Of a stretch of 64,000 nt of DNA, positions 53,262-61,739 are shown one piece after another. Every line of letters starts with the position of its first letter. Position 1 is the stretch's first letter. This DNA is from Pseudomonas sp. R5(2019) (GTDB lineage: Bacteria > Pseudomonadota > Gammaproteobacteria > Pseudomonadales > Pseudomonadaceae). The position numbers were made by a program, and so were the translations under genes. Below the pieces are notes generated by a model. The model searched no databases, had not been told where the DNA came from, and saw only the letters and a program-made list of their open reading frames with translations. The stretch is from the NCBI RefSeq assembly GCF_009905435.1, contig NZ_JAAAMT010000002.1, positions 1 to 64,000 of the forward strand, read 5' to 3'.

Positions 53262-54428
53262 TCAATCTCTGGGCAGGCCGAGCATCCGCTCGGCAATGAT
53301 GTTGCGCTGGATTTCGTTGGTGCCGGCGTAGATGGGCCCGGCCTGGGCAAACAGGAAACCCTCCAGCCACTGGCCGTGCTCGACCGCCTCGGGGGCGTTG
53401 CCGCGCAGCTCGCCACGGGCACCGAGAATGCGCATGGCGGTCTCGTGCATCTTCAGATCCAGCTCCGACCAGACCACCTTGTTGATGCTGGCCTCGGCAC
53501 CGATCTTGTTGCCTTTGTTGATCAGTCCGACCGTGTGGTACGCCGAGCAGGCATACGCCTGGGCGCCCATCCAGCTTTCGATCACGGCATCACGCAGGCC
53601 CGGGTCCTGACGGGCCACGTCGGGGTTGGCCTTGTACAGCGCCACCAGGCGGCGGGCGGTCTGTTGGAAGCGGGCCGGCGAGCGCAGCAGCAGGCCGCGC
53701 TCAAAGCCGGCGGTGGCCATCGCCACATGCCAGCCCTGGCCTTCGTCGCCAATACGGTTGCTGACCGGCACGCGCACATCGTCGAAAAACACTTCGGCAA
53801 ACGCATCCTTGCCGTTCAGCGCCTTGATCGGCCGCACCGTCACGCCGGGGGTGTCCAGCGGCACCATCAGGTAGCTCAAGCCGTGGTGACGACTGCTCTC
53901 GGGGTCGCTGCGAAACAGGCCGAATACCCAGTCGGCGAAGCTGGCGCGGGTCGACCAGGTTTTCTGGCCATTGATGACGTACTCGTCACCCTCGCGAACC
54001 GCCTTGCTGCGGATCGCCGCCATGTCGGAACCGGCGCCCGGCTCCGACCAGCCCTGGGCCCACATGTCTTCACTGGAAGCGATGCGCGGCAGGAAGTGGC
54101 GCTTCTGCTCCTCGGTGCCGAACTCCATCAGGGTCGAGCCGAGCAGCAATTGGCCGTTCTGATTGACCCGCATCGGCGCACCGGCGGCGTAGTACTCCTC
54201 TTCGAAGATCAGCCACTCGATCAGGTCGCAGCCGCGACCGCCCAAGTGATCAGGCCACATGACCATGGACAGGCGGCTGTCATACAGCTTGCCTTCCCAG
54301 GCGCGGTGCTGCTCGAAGCCTTCGCGGGTGTCATAGCTGGCCAGCGGCCGGGTCGGCGCATTGGCCTTGAGCCAGTCGCGCACGTGGGCGCGGAAGGCCT
54401 TCTGTTTGTCGGTGTAGGTCAATTGCAT
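53262..54428 (-). CDS. fadE31: FadE31-like acyl-CoA dehydrogenase, catalytic partner
   Basis: 388 residues. Shared with mycobacterial FadE31: TREGFEQHRAWE, LIFEEEYYAAGAP, MWAQGWSEPGAGSD, LRSPARFQQTARRLVALY and NEIQRNIIAERMLGLPR. FERG carries a Glu at the IVD/LCAD catalytic position; the MCAD position is Ala (YAGTNEIQ). Probably pairs with the 52193 gene, which lacks that Glu. ATG at 54428. Confidence 0.86.
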   Translation of the reverse strand: MQLTYTDKQKAFRAHVRDWLKANAPTRPLASYDTREGFEQHRAWEGKLYDSRLSMVMWPDHLGGRGCDLIEWLIFEEEYYAAGAPMRVNQNGQLLLGSTLMEFGTEEQKRHFLPRIASSEDMWAQGWSEPGAGSDMAAIRSKAVREGDEYVINGQKTWSTRASFADWVFGLFRSDPESSRHHGLSYLMVPLDTPGVTVRPIKALNGKDAFAEVFFDDVRVPVSNRIGDEGQGWHVAMATAGFERGLLLRSPARFQQTARRLVALYKANPDVARQDPGLRDAVIESWMGAQAYACSAYHTVGLINKGNKIGAEASINKVVWSELDLKMHETAMRILGARGELRGNAPEAVEHGQWLEGFLFAQAGPIYAGTNEIQRNIIAERMLGLPRD

Positions 54429-54438
54429 GGCGTGGGTC

Positions 54439-55191
54439 TCAAAAAGTCGCTTCGCGCTTTTCAACAAATGCCCGGCGGGTCTCGGCCGAGTCCGACTGGT
54501 TGTAGGCTTCGAGGGTGAAGCCCTGCTCCCAGCGGTATTTGTCTTCCAGGTTGCCGTCCTCGATACCGTTCAAGGCCTCTTTGGCGATGCGGATCATGGC
54601 CGGGCTCTTGGCCGCGATCGATGCGGCGATTTCACGCGCGGTAGCGGCCAGTTCGGTCTTGTCCACCAAGCGCTCGATAAAGCCGTACTGCATGGCGTCC
54701 GGCGCACTGATGGCGGCGCCGGTGAAGAACAGGTAGCGAACCTTTTGCACCGGGAACAGGCGCTGCAAGTGCGCGCCGCCACCCATGGCACCGCGGTCGA
54801 CTTCCGGCAGCGCAAAGCGCGCGCAGGTGGAGGCCACGACGATGTCGGCCGCGCCGGTCATGCCGATGCCGCCGCCGAGCACAAAGCCGTGCACCGCGAC
54901 GATCACCGGCACCGGGCAACGGTGGATGGCCTTGAAGGTGGCGTAGTTGCCGGCGTTGACCTTGACGATCCGCTCGGGGTGAGCGTCCAGCTCCTTGATA
55001 TCGACCCCGGCGCAGAAGCCCCGGCCTTCGGCGCGGATGATCAGCACCCGCACCTGCGGGTCAGCGCCGAGTGCATCGATGGCACCCGCCAGGGCCAGCC
55101 ATTCGCTGCTGTCCAGGGCATTGACCGGGGGTTTGTCGAGGATCAGTTCGGCGATCCCGCCGTCACATTTCACGTTGAATGCGCTGTTCAT
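54439..55191 (-). CDS. echA20: EchA20-like crotonase (steroid ring D hydrolase)
   Basis: 250 residues, crotonase fold. Close to mycobacterial EchA20 in RAEGRGFCAGVDIKELD, GFVLGGGIGMTGAADIVVAS, LPEVDRGAMGGGAHL and KEALNGIEDG. EchA20 hydrolyses the five-membered ring of HIEC-CoA to give COCHEA-CoA. The ATG at 55191 overlaps the ipdC stop by 4 nt (ATGA), so translation is coupled. Confidence 0.88.
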   Translation of the reverse strand: MNSAFNVKCDGGIAELILDKPPVNALDSSEWLALAGAIDALGADPQVRVLIIRAEGRGFCAGVDIKELDAHPERIVKVNAGNYATFKAIHRCPVPVIVAVHGFVLGGGIGMTGAADIVVASTCARFALPEVDRGAMGGGAHLQRLFPVQKVRYLFFTGAAISAPDAMQYGFIERLVDKTELAATAREIAASIAAKSPAMIRIAKEALNGIEDGNLEDKYRWEQGFTLEAYNQSDSAETRRAFVEKREATF

Positions 55192-56294
55192 GCCTGGGCT
55201 CTCCCCGCTGGGCTGATGGTGGACGCGTGAGCACGCGCAAAAAGCTGTTGCAGACAGGCCTCGGCCTCGGCTGCGATCTGTTCGAGCAGGGCCTGGCAAC
55301 TGGGCAATGAGTCGATGGCGGCGGCCACCTGGCCGCTGGGCAGAATGCCTTCGTCGGGCCGGCCTTCGACCATCGAGTGCTGCAGCAGCACCGGCTGGTT
55401 GGCGGCCATGACCACCTGCGAAAGGCTGGCCGGGTCTTCCTTGATCGCTTTGAGCAAGGTCTTGAGCATGTGCGCGCTGCTCATGCCGGTCTGCGCCTGC
55501 CAGCGCCGGGCGCTGCGCAGGGCCAGCCACAAGCGGCCCAGGGGGCTGGCGCTTTCCAGGCGCTGGATAAAAGGGTTATCGATCATGCGGTGGCGCATGC
55601 CGTCGACGGCGGTGGTGACGCGAATCTTCTGCGGGTCATCGACCGCCAGGTAGCGAGCCAACGTGGCACGCGGGGTTGGCGAATCGCTGGTCATCATGAA
55701 GCGCGTGCCCATGGCGATGCCGTCGGCACCGGCGGCCAGTGCCGAGGCCAGGCCACGACCGCAGGCATAACCGCCAGCGGCGATCACCGGCACCTTCACG
55801 GCGTTGAGCACTTGCGGCAGCAGGATGGTGGTCGGCACGCCGCCGGTGTGGCCGCCGCCCTCGCCGCCCTGCAGGGTGATCATGTCGGCACCCAGTTCCA
55901 CGGCCTTGAGCGCATGCTTGAGCGCACCGACGGTGGGGATGCACAGCACGTCGGCCTTCTTGAAGCGGGCGATGGTGGCCTTGTCCGGGCCACGGCCGTA
56001 GCTGACCGCGCGCAAGCGGTAGCGGATCGCCAGGTCAACGCACTGGGCGGCGTTCTCCTGGAACATATGAAAGTTCAGGCCGAACTGGCTGCCGCCGGTG
56101 GCTTCGATCACTTTCTGGATCTGCCCTTCCAACTGCTCGGCGGCAATGGTGGCGCCGGCCAGAAAGCCAAAGCCGCCGGCGCGGGTGGTGGCCGCCACCA
56201 GGTGGGCATCGGCGACCCAGCCCATGGCGGTCTGCACCACCGGGTAACGGCAGCCGAGGGCTTGTGTCAGCGGAGTCTGCAACAGGCTGCTCAT
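55188..56294 (-). CDS. ipdC: IpdC-like FMN-dependent acyl-CoA oxidoreductase
   Basis: 368 residues, nitronate monooxygenase superfamily (TIM barrel with FMN site). Motifs are YPVVQTAMGWVA, LQGGEGGGHTGGVPTT, IAAGGYACGRGLASALAAGADG and MGTRF. In Mycobacterium and Rhodococcus IpdC acts between IpdF and EchA20 on the bicyclic CoA ester. The neighbourhood supports this role over nitronate oxidation. Coupled by 4-nt overlaps on both sides. Confidence 0.88.
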   Translation of the reverse strand: MSSLLQTPLTQALGCRYPVVQTAMGWVADAHLVAATTRAGGFGFLAGATIAAEQLEGQIQKVIEATGGSQFGLNFHMFQENAAQCVDLAIRYRLRAVSYGRGPDKATIARFKKADVLCIPTVGALKHALKAVELGADMITLQGGEGGGHTGGVPTTILLPQVLNAVKVPVIAAGGYACGRGLASALAAGADGIAMGTRFMMTSDSPTPRATLARYLAVDDPQKIRVTTAVDGMRHRMIDNPFIQRLESASPLGRLWLALRSARRWQAQTGMSSAHMLKTLLKAIKEDPASLSQVVMAANQPVLLQHSMVEGRPDEGILPSGQVAAAIDSLPSCQALLEQIAAEAEACLQQLFARAHASTISPAGRAQA

Positions 56295-57199
56295 GACTGC
56301 CCGCCTTCGGCCTGGGCCTTGTTGGCGGCGGCCATGGCCTTGCCGTCGAAGCCGCCGAGCTTGTCGCCGCTGATCTGTTCGTTGTGGACATGGGCGAAGT
56401 GGTGCCAGGCGAACGCCGCGTCCATGCCGGTGCGCTTGCCCTGCAAATCTTCGATGTGATTGACCGCCTGCTTGGTCAGCGCCAGGCCCATGCGCGGCTG
56501 GGCGCCAATGCGTCGGGCGATGTCGAGCGTGGCGCTTTCAAGCTGCTCACGCGGCACCACGCGGTTGACCATGCCCAGCTCATAAGCACGCGATGCGGGC
56601 ATGCGCTCGCCGAGCATGAGAAATTCCTTGGCGATGCGCGGGTGCATTTCGAAGGCGTGGGCGAAGTACTCGACGCCGGGAATACCCATGCGCACCACCG
56701 GGTCCTGAAAGAACGCGTCGTCACTGGCGACGATCAGGTCGCAGACCCAGGCCAGCATCAGCCCGCCGGCAACGCAGGCACCCTGGACCATGGCGATGGT
56801 CGGCTTGGGCATCTCGCGCCAGCGCCGGCACATGTTCAAGTACACCTCTTGCTCGCGGGCATAAAGGAACTCGCCGCCGGGCTTGTTGCTGTGGTCCCAC
56901 CACAGTTGCACGCGCTCGAACGGCTTGTTCACATCGCGACCGGGAGTGCCAATGTCGTGGCCGGCGCTGAAGTGCTTGCCGACCGCGCCGAGTACGATCA
57001 CCTTGACCGCGTCATCGTCGATGGCGCGGCGAAAGCAGGCGTCCAGAGCGTAGGTCATCTGCGAGTTCTGGACGTTATTGAACTGCGGGCGGCTGAGGGT
57101 CAGGATCGCAACGCCGTCTTCGACCCGGTACAGCACCGGCTCCTCGGTCTCGTAGACCGATGCATCCTGCCGGCTGACAAATTCGGCGTCATGGCTCAT
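56291..57199 (-). CDS. Enoyl-CoA hydratase/isomerase family protein
   Basis: 302 residues, longer than typical crotonases because of an N-terminal about 20-residue extension and an insertion around residues 85-120 (FERVQLWWDHSNKPGG). Oxyanion-hole segments are GKHFSAGHDIG and GACVAGGLML. The HDIG and DPVVRMGIPGVE segments differ from EchA20. A role in ring C/D or MOODA-CoA beta-oxidation is likely from position between ipdB and ipdC. Exact step unknown. Confidence 0.85.
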   Translation of the reverse strand: MSHDAEFVSRQDASVYETEEPVLYRVEDGVAILTLSRPQFNNVQNSQMTYALDACFRRAIDDDAVKVIVLGAVGKHFSAGHDIGTPGRDVNKPFERVQLWWDHSNKPGGEFLYAREQEVYLNMCRRWREMPKPTIAMVQGACVAGGLMLAWVCDLIVASDDAFFQDPVVRMGIPGVEYFAHAFEMHPRIAKEFLMLGERMPASRAYELGMVNRVVPREQLESATLDIARRIGAQPRMGLALTKQAVNHIEDLQGKRTGMDAAFAWHHFAHVHNEQISGDKLGGFDGKAMAAANKAQAEGGQS

Positions 57200-58005
57200 G
57201 CGCGCACCTGCTCGAGTGTGCGGATACCCGCCGGGTTGCCCTTGAGCTGTTTGCTGCGCAGGTCATGCGGGTCGAGGCGGCGAATCAGCGCCAGTTGCGC
57301 GTCGGTGGGGTGCGCGGTTTCAGCCAGGCCGGGGGCCTTGAGCAGCTCGAAACCGGTACGTTCCTGCACGGTGGCAAAGTCCACGCCGGGGTGCAGCGAC
57401 AGCACCTGGGGCGCGTGGTCCGGGCCATTGAAGTCCATCACGCAGAGGTCGCTGACCACGCGGCCGACGCCCATGAAATCGCGGCGCATGCCCGGCTGCC
57501 AGCGCTCGGGGTTGAAGCCGACGCCGCTGACCATGTCGACTTCGCCGTCGACAAACACGCGCTTATTGTGGCTCGGCACGAAAAACGAATTGAGGTGGTT
57601 GATGCTGTTGCCCGGCAAGCCACGCACACCGAGCATGGCGACCTTGGGCTTGTGGTAGTCACCGACCACCGAGAGGTTGGTCTGGGCCCAGCGATCAATC
57701 TGGGTCGGGCCGATCATGGCGTGCCGACGGCCGTGCCAGACGCACTCGAAGATCCGCTCGAAGGGCATGTAACCGGCGTATTTGGGCACGTAGTCGCCGC
57801 GCGGGCCGACCGGGATCGGCTCCTCGACCAGGAAGGCTTCGCTGTCGGTCATCAACAGCTCGGGGCTGTGGCTGAGTTTGGCCAGGCCCGCGCCCAGGCG
57901 CGGAATAATGCCAAGGCCGGAGGCCAGCAACTCGCCGTTGCCGCGCCAGGCTTCACTGGCGGCGACGATCATCAGTTCAGCCAGGCTGAAGGATTGGTTG
58001 GACAT
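57196..58005 (-). CDS. ipdB: IpdB-like CoA-transferase-fold subunit
   Basis: 269 residues, class I CoA-transferase beta-subunit fold. With IpdA it forms IpdAB, a hydrolase that opens steroid ring C in COCHEA-CoA rather than moving CoA. Features are LLASGLGIIPRLGAGLAK, SFFVPSHNKRVFVDGEVDMVSG and FNPERWQPGMRRD. ATG at 58005 with GAGGAG 9 nt upstream. The 4-nt overlap with the next crotonase and the 11-bp gap to ipdA fit one transcript. Confidence 0.88.
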   Translation of the reverse strand: MSNQSFSLAELMIVAASEAWRGNGELLASGLGIIPRLGAGLAKLSHSPELLMTDSEAFLVEEPIPVGPRGDYVPKYAGYMPFERIFECVWHGRRHAMIGPTQIDRWAQTNLSVVGDYHKPKVAMLGVRGLPGNSINHLNSFFVPSHNKRVFVDGEVDMVSGVGFNPERWQPGMRRDFMGVGRVVSDLCVMDFNGPDHAPQVLSLHPGVDFATVQERTGFELLKAPGLAETAHPTDAQLALIRRLDPHDLRSKQLKGNPAGIRTLEQVRA

Positions 58006-58016
58006 GCTGCAGCTCC

Positions 58017-58892
58017 TCAAAAAATCGGCAGGGGCAGGTTCGCCATGCGTTCGCTGCCGCCGTTACGCTCGCGGTATTCGATGTCGCTGCACGCCACATA
58101 GGTGTGCAGGTACTGCTGCCAGCCAGCCTCCTCGTTCGCGCTGTCGCTGTAGGCTTTGAGGTGCGTCATGTCCCAGCCGTAGTCCGGGCCGCAAGCGGTC
58201 GGGTGGGCGCCCAGCGGTGCTTCGATCACACCGCTGACCAGGCTGCGCTCGAAGGTGTTGAAGCGCGCACTGTTGGCGTCCAGCTGCAGTTGTGGGCTGA
58301 CTTGCTCGGCCGAAACGAAGCAGCGCTCGGCGGCGCGGGCGAACAGGTGGTCGAAGTAGCTGTCGGCGCCGGTCACCAGGGTGTTGCCCAGGTAATCGGC
58401 GTGGTTGACGTGGACAAAGGCCACGTCCAGGTTCAGCGCCGGCATGGCCAGCAGCACTTCGCCGTCGGCATAGGGCGAGGTGACGGTGCGCAGCTGCGGG
58501 TTGTGAGTCAGCACGTCGGTGGCAAGGCCGGCGCGGGCCGGCAGGAATGGCACGCGCATGCCGGCGGCTTTCAGGCCCCACTGGAACAGGCCTTCATCCA
58601 GCTCCATCACCGGCAAGCTGCCCGCCTCGCGGGCCTTGCGGAAATACGGCTCCAGCGGGATGGCATCGAGGGTGGCAAAGCCGAACACCAGTTCGCGGAC
58701 CTTGCCGGCAGCGCAGAGCATGCCGACTTCCGGGCCACCGTAGGCCACTACGCGCAGGTCTTTCACCGGCGAGCGCAGGATCTCGCGCACGATCGCCATG
58801 GGCTTGCGCCGCGGCCCCCAGCCACCAAAGCCGACGGTCATGCCGTCGCGCAATTGGCCGACGGCATCGGCCGCTGTCATCAGTTTGTTCAT
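58017..58892 (-). CDS. ipdA: IpdA-like CoA-transferase-fold subunit
   Basis: 291 residues, class I CoA-transferase alpha-subunit fold (VGFGGWGPRRKPMA, AYGGPEVGMLCAAGKV). The segment ELDEGLFQWGLKAAGMRVPF probably lies at the active site, where IpdA has a catalytic glutamate. Partner of the ipdB product. Two bp separate it from the hsaC stop. A simple 3-oxoacid CoA-transferase is the alternative, but the gene set argues against it. Confidence 0.88.
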   Translation of the reverse strand: MNKLMTAADAVGQLRDGMTVGFGGWGPRRKPMAIVREILRSPVKDLRVVAYGGPEVGMLCAAGKVRELVFGFATLDAIPLEPYFRKAREAGSLPVMELDEGLFQWGLKAAGMRVPFLPARAGLATDVLTHNPQLRTVTSPYADGEVLLAMPALNLDVAFVHVNHADYLGNTLVTGADSYFDHLFARAAERCFVSAEQVSPQLQLDANSARFNTFERSLVSGVIEAPLGAHPTACGPDYGWDMTHLKAYSDSANEEAGWQQYLHTYVACSDIEYRERNGGSERMANLPLPIF

Positions 58893-58894
58893 GG

Positions 58895-59794
58895 TTATTC
58901 TCCTTGCGCCTGGCCAACACTGAAGTCATGGCCCCAGACGCTCACGCGGGTGAATTCGAAGGCCGAGTGCTGTTGCCAGTCGACCAGCAGCCCGCCGTAG
59001 CCGTATTCCAGGTCGAAGCCGGACGGGGTCTGCATGTAGAAGGAGGTCATGCGGTCATTCAGGTGCTGCCCCAGGGTCGCCGACAGCGGTACGCCATGGG
59101 CCTGGAGACGGTCATGGGCGCGGCCGACTTCGGTCATCGAATCGACCTCGACCATCACGTGCACGCAGTTGGACGGCACCGGGTATTCGGCAATCGCCAG
59201 GCTGTGGTGACGCGGGTTGCCGCAGTGCATGAAGTGGATGCGGACGGGGTCCGCATCCGGGGCGGGTCGGAAATTGAACATGTCGGAAATTTCGAAGCCC
59301 AGCACGTCCTGGTAGAACGCGGCGCAGTCATCGAATTGCGGTGCTGGCAAGACCGTGTGGCCCAGGCCCATGTCACCGGTGAGAAAGCGCGGTACGCCCT
59401 GCGGCGAGATGAAAGGCTGGCAGTCGGACAGGTAGCCCCAGCTCAGTTCGTGGCAGTTACCGACCGGGTCGCGGACCACGGCAATGTCCTGCACCTTGCG
59501 CTGCTCACGCAAGGCGGCATCACCGCGCTGGTATTCGACGCCGGCGGCCTCCAGACGAGCCAGCAGGCGCTCGAAGGCGGGCTTGCTGCCGGTGTCCCAG
59601 CCCGAGGCCAGGTAGCAGGAGGTCGGGCCCTCAACAATTAGAAAGCGAAAGGGGCGATCGTCCATTTTCACGTACAGACCGCCGCCGGGTGCAGGTTGGG
59701 TCATCATGCCCAGCACGTCTTCGGCGTAGCGCTGCCAGCGGTCCAGGTTATCGATTTGGGCGACGCAGTAACTCAATGCGCGGATGTCGGTCAT
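58895..59794 (-). CDS. hsaC: HsaC/TesB-like extradiol ring-cleavage dioxygenase
   Basis: 299 residues, type I extradiol dioxygenase with two VOC modules. Fe(II) ligands are the His of LGHTVLP, the His in RHHSLAI and the Glu in GFDLEYGYGG. It cleaves the catecholic ring A of 3,4-dihydroxy-9,10-seconandrost-type steroids (3,4-DHSA). Length and spacing match HsaC/TesB. ATG at 59794. First gene of the nine-gene run. The hydroxylase (hsaAB) and hydrolase (hsaD) normally nearby are not in the window. Confidence 0.87.
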   Translation of the reverse strand: MTDIRALSYCVAQIDNLDRWQRYAEDVLGMMTQPAPGGGLYVKMDDRPFRFLIVEGPTSCYLASGWDTGSKPAFERLLARLEAAGVEYQRGDAALREQRKVQDIAVVRDPVGNCHELSWGYLSDCQPFISPQGVPRFLTGDMGLGHTVLPAPQFDDCAAFYQDVLGFEISDMFNFRPAPDADPVRIHFMHCGNPRHHSLAIAEYPVPSNCVHVMVEVDSMTEVGRAHDRLQAHGVPLSATLGQHLNDRMTSFYMQTPSGFDLEYGYGGLLVDWQQHSAFEFTRVSVWGHDFSVGQAQGE

Positions 59795-59906
59795 GCTGCA
59801 GAACCTCAAGCACTGAAGGGGTGGCTTGAGGGGATTGTCGCGGGTGGGGGGTGGGGGCGAATCGTCCGTTGAGACTAACGGGGTGGTACGGGATAACCTC
59901 AACACT

Positions 59907-60046
59907 TGTAGGAGCGGACCTGGCCGCGATGGGCTGCGAAGCGGCCCCGGCGATTCTGAAATCACCTGCACTCGCTGGCTGAATCGCAGATGCCGATCGC
60001 CTCAGGGGCCGCTTCGCGGCCCATCGCGGCCAGGTCCGCTCCTACA
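59907..60046. repeat. REPIN, GGAGCGGACCTGGCCGCG family
   Basis: TGTAGGAGCGGACCTGGCCG and its facing copy are each followed on the inner side by GGGCTGCGAAGCGGCC-type hairpins, spacer of about 50 bp. Nearly the same unit appears cut at the left window edge (1-127). Confidence 0.9.
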
Positions 60047-60152
60047 TGGACCGTGCGCACTGATGAAATGTCTTACGCGTTTTGGAGCAATGTTCTGTAG
60101 CAGGGCTCAGGGCTTGGGAAATACCCTACGCACCGCGTCGTCTGCCATGAAC

Positions 60153-60181
60153 TTGTCCATGGGAAGCCATGCCCCTAGGCT
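60153..60181 (+). promoter_or_regulatory. Weak sigma-70 promoter candidate for the leader RNA
   Basis: TTGTCC (60153-60158), 17-bp spacer, TAGGCT (60176-60181). Both hexamers are poor matches. The predicted start at about 60188 coincides with the first leader hairpin, which is the main argument for it. Confidence 0.3.
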
Positions 60182-60188
60182 TTTGCGG

Positions 60189-60368
60189 TCGCTGAATGGT
60201 TCAGCGATCGGGTGTGGTAACCCGGGGGGAATTAGCTGTCTCAATGGCGGCTGTACGCGGGAGAGCTTCGGCTCTGCCGGCCTTATTCCTCCGGTTTACC
60301 ACCCCGCGTACAGCTGCCACCCACCGTGTGGTAACGAGTGGATTGCGGCTTAGCCCAAGGAATAACTC
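60189..60368 (+). ncRNA. Structured 5' leader of the DUF6124 gene, candidate cis-regulatory RNA
   Basis: Elements seen: an 8-bp hairpin TCGCTGAA-TGG-TTCAGCGA (60189-60207); a 16-bp stem with one G-U pair, 60246-60261 with 60303-60318; inside it AGAGC-TTCG-GCTCT (60262-60275, a stable UUCG tetraloop) and a GCCGG/CCGGT hairpin whose loop contains TTATTCCT (60283-60290). That loop is the exact complement of AGGAATAA (60358-60365), the SD region of the gene. A 10-nt direct repeat GTGTGGTAAC (60212-60221, 60326-60335) flanks the stem, and TTACCAC at 60296-60302 can pair with either copy. This fits a translational switch; function is inferred. Confidence 0.55.
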
Positions 60369-60680
60369 ATGAAAAAAGTAGTGCCCGATCCGCCAAGGAA
60401 AGTCCTCGCCAAAACCGCCAAAATGCCCATCGACAACTGCAACGCAGGCCACATGCCTCTGCTTGCCGTCCAGCCCGGCATCCACGCTGAAGACGCACTG
60501 ATCCACACCACCCTGTTCTTGCAAAACAGCATCGACACCCTCAACAGACTCATCGACCAAGCCCCCGCCCCCTGCAAAGGCCTGGCGTTGACGAGCCTGC
60601 ATTCCATCGAGATGGCCAAAGGTGTGGTGGAGTCGGTTCTGGGTGGCATGAAGCGGGGTGATCCCGGGACCCGAAACTGA
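60369..60680 (+). CDS. DUF6124/DUF3077-type small protein
   Basis: 103 residues of a small Pseudomonas-specific family. The pattern is MKK..PDPPRK at the start and an amphipathic helical C-terminal half (HAEDALIHTTLFLQNSIDTL... SLHSIEMAKGVVESVL) with the acidic EDAL(I/L)H segment. Function unknown. SD AAGGAATAA lies just upstream of the ATG at 60369. The only plus-strand gene in the steroid island, with a long structured leader. Confidence 0.72.
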   Translation: MKKVVPDPPRKVLAKTAKMPIDNCNAGHMPLLAVQPGIHAEDALIHTTLFLQNSIDTLNRLIDQAPAPCKGLALTSLHSIEMAKGVVESVLGGMKRGDPGTRN

Positions 60681-60704
60681 CACCTCCACCGGCACACCCT
60701 CTAA

Positions 60705-60793
60705 TGTGGGAGCGGATTTATCCGCGAATAGCCTCACCGCGCTTCGCCTGACACACCGTGGTGAAGCAATTCGCGGATAAATCCGCTCCCACA
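60705..60793. repeat. REPIN, GGGAGCGGATTTATCCGCG family
   Basis: Opposed REP copies enclose a more diverged spacer (CACCGCGCTTCGCCTGACAC). Lies between the convergent DUF6124 and DUF35-MaoC genes, and may act as transcript 3' end for both. Confidence 0.9.
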
Positions 60794-60801
60794 ACCCCCA
60801 C

Positions 60802-61737
60802 TCACATATACAAAATCACCAGATCATTGATCACCGAAGGCCGCTCCTGCCCGACGATGTGCACATTCACTTCCAGGGTCATCTGCACACCGCGCTTGCC
60901 GCGCTCAACCGATTTGACCCGTGCCCGGGAATGCACCAGCGAGCCAGCCGGCACCGGCGAGGGGAAGCGCAAGCGGTCGGAGCCGTAGTTGACCATATTG
61001 GTGAAGCCTGTGACTTCGAAGGTCAACGGCACGTTCATCCTCGACGCCAACACCTGCACCAGTGCGCCATGGGCAATGGTGCCGCCGAACGGCCCTTGCT
61101 TGCGGGCCCGCTCGGGGTCGGTGTGCAGCCAGTAATCGTCGCCGGAAAGCTCGGCGAAGGCGTCGATCAGCGGCTGGTCGATCAGTACCTGGTTGCTCCA
61201 GTCGCTGTACTGGTCGCTGACCAGCGCCTTGAGCGCGGCGTCGTCATTGACGTCGACAGGCGTGCGCGCAGGCGCTTCAGTCTGCACGGCGTCGGGCTGG
61301 CGTACGACCTCATCACGGTGATCCAGCGCCACCTCGGCACCGGTGTAGCGCAGCAAGGTGGTGCCATCCTCTTTCACTCGCGCGAACACCGGCTTGACCG
61401 GCATGCCGATACGGATCGCTTCCGGGTCCAGACCAATCAGGTTGGTGTTGATGCGCACGCCTTCAGGCAGCTCGACCACCGCCAGAATCTGCGGCTCGGG
61501 GCCGCCGAACTCTGGCAAGGTCGGCACCCGCGCCACGGTAAAGGTGTACAGCGTGCCGTGGCCGCTGACGGCCTTCCAGCTCAGGTCATGGGCCAGGCAG
61601 TGGCTGCAGTGGCGGCGCGGGTAAAAGGTGAAGCGCTGGCAGACGTTGCACTGCTGCAGGCGGATCTCGCCGGCTTTCAGGCCGTCCCAGAAAGGCGCCG
61701 ACAGGCTGGTGTGCAGCGGCATGGGTTTGTTTGACAT
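60802..61737 (-). CDS. DUF35 (zinc ribbon + OB fold) fused to MaoC hydratase
   Basis: 311 residues. N-terminal rubredoxin-like zinc ribbon (C30, C33, C44, C47 in CNVC...CSHC), OB-fold (about 50-130), linker, then a MaoC hot-dog domain (about 165-311) with catalytic Asp/His in SGDDYWLHTD. In mycobacterial ChsH2 the order is MaoC then DUF35; here it is reversed. Such fusions hydrate a steroid enoyl-CoA and hold the aldolase through DUF35. The aldolase-like gene lies 2 bp upstream. ATG 61737 with AGGGAG about 7 nt upstream. Confidence 0.86.
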   Translation of the reverse strand: MSNKPMPLHTSLSAPFWDGLKAGEIRLQQCNVCQRFTFYPRRHCSHCLAHDLSWKAVSGHGTLYTFTVARVPTLPEFGGPEPQILAVVELPEGVRINTNLIGLDPEAIRIGMPVKPVFARVKEDGTTLLRYTGAEVALDHRDEVVRQPDAVQTEAPARTPVDVNDDAALKALVSDQYSDWSNQVLIDQPLIDAFAELSGDDYWLHTDPERARKQGPFGGTIAHGALVQVLASRMNVPLTFEVTGFTNMVNYGSDRLRFPSPVPAGSLVHSRARVKSVERGKRGVQMTLEVNVHIVGQERPSVINDLVILYM

Positions 61738-61739
61738 GC

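Larger units (their letters stand above)
59795..60368. other. Gene-free divergent region with REPIN and leader RNA
   Basis: About 574 bp between hsaC (minus) and the DUF6124 gene (plus). It contains the REP pair at 59907-60046, a weak promoter candidate at 60153-60181, and the structured leader at 60189-60368. The hsaC promoter must lie in the first about 110 bp but no clear hexamers or regulator site were found. Confidence 0.6.

Noticed and set aside
55188..56294. Annotation as nitronate monooxygenase
   Set aside because: Superfamily match only; sequence details and context fit IpdC.
57196..58892. Reading ipdA/ipdB as an ordinary 3-oxoacid CoA-transferase
   Set aside because: Neighbours ipdC, echA20, fadE31/32, fadA6 and hsaC define the steroid last-ring pathway, where the homologues act as a ring hydrolase.
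60201..60794. 197-residue minus-strand frame over the DUF6124 gene
   Set aside because: Starts inside a REPIN and ends inside the leader structure. The plus-strand gene has a good SD and family match.
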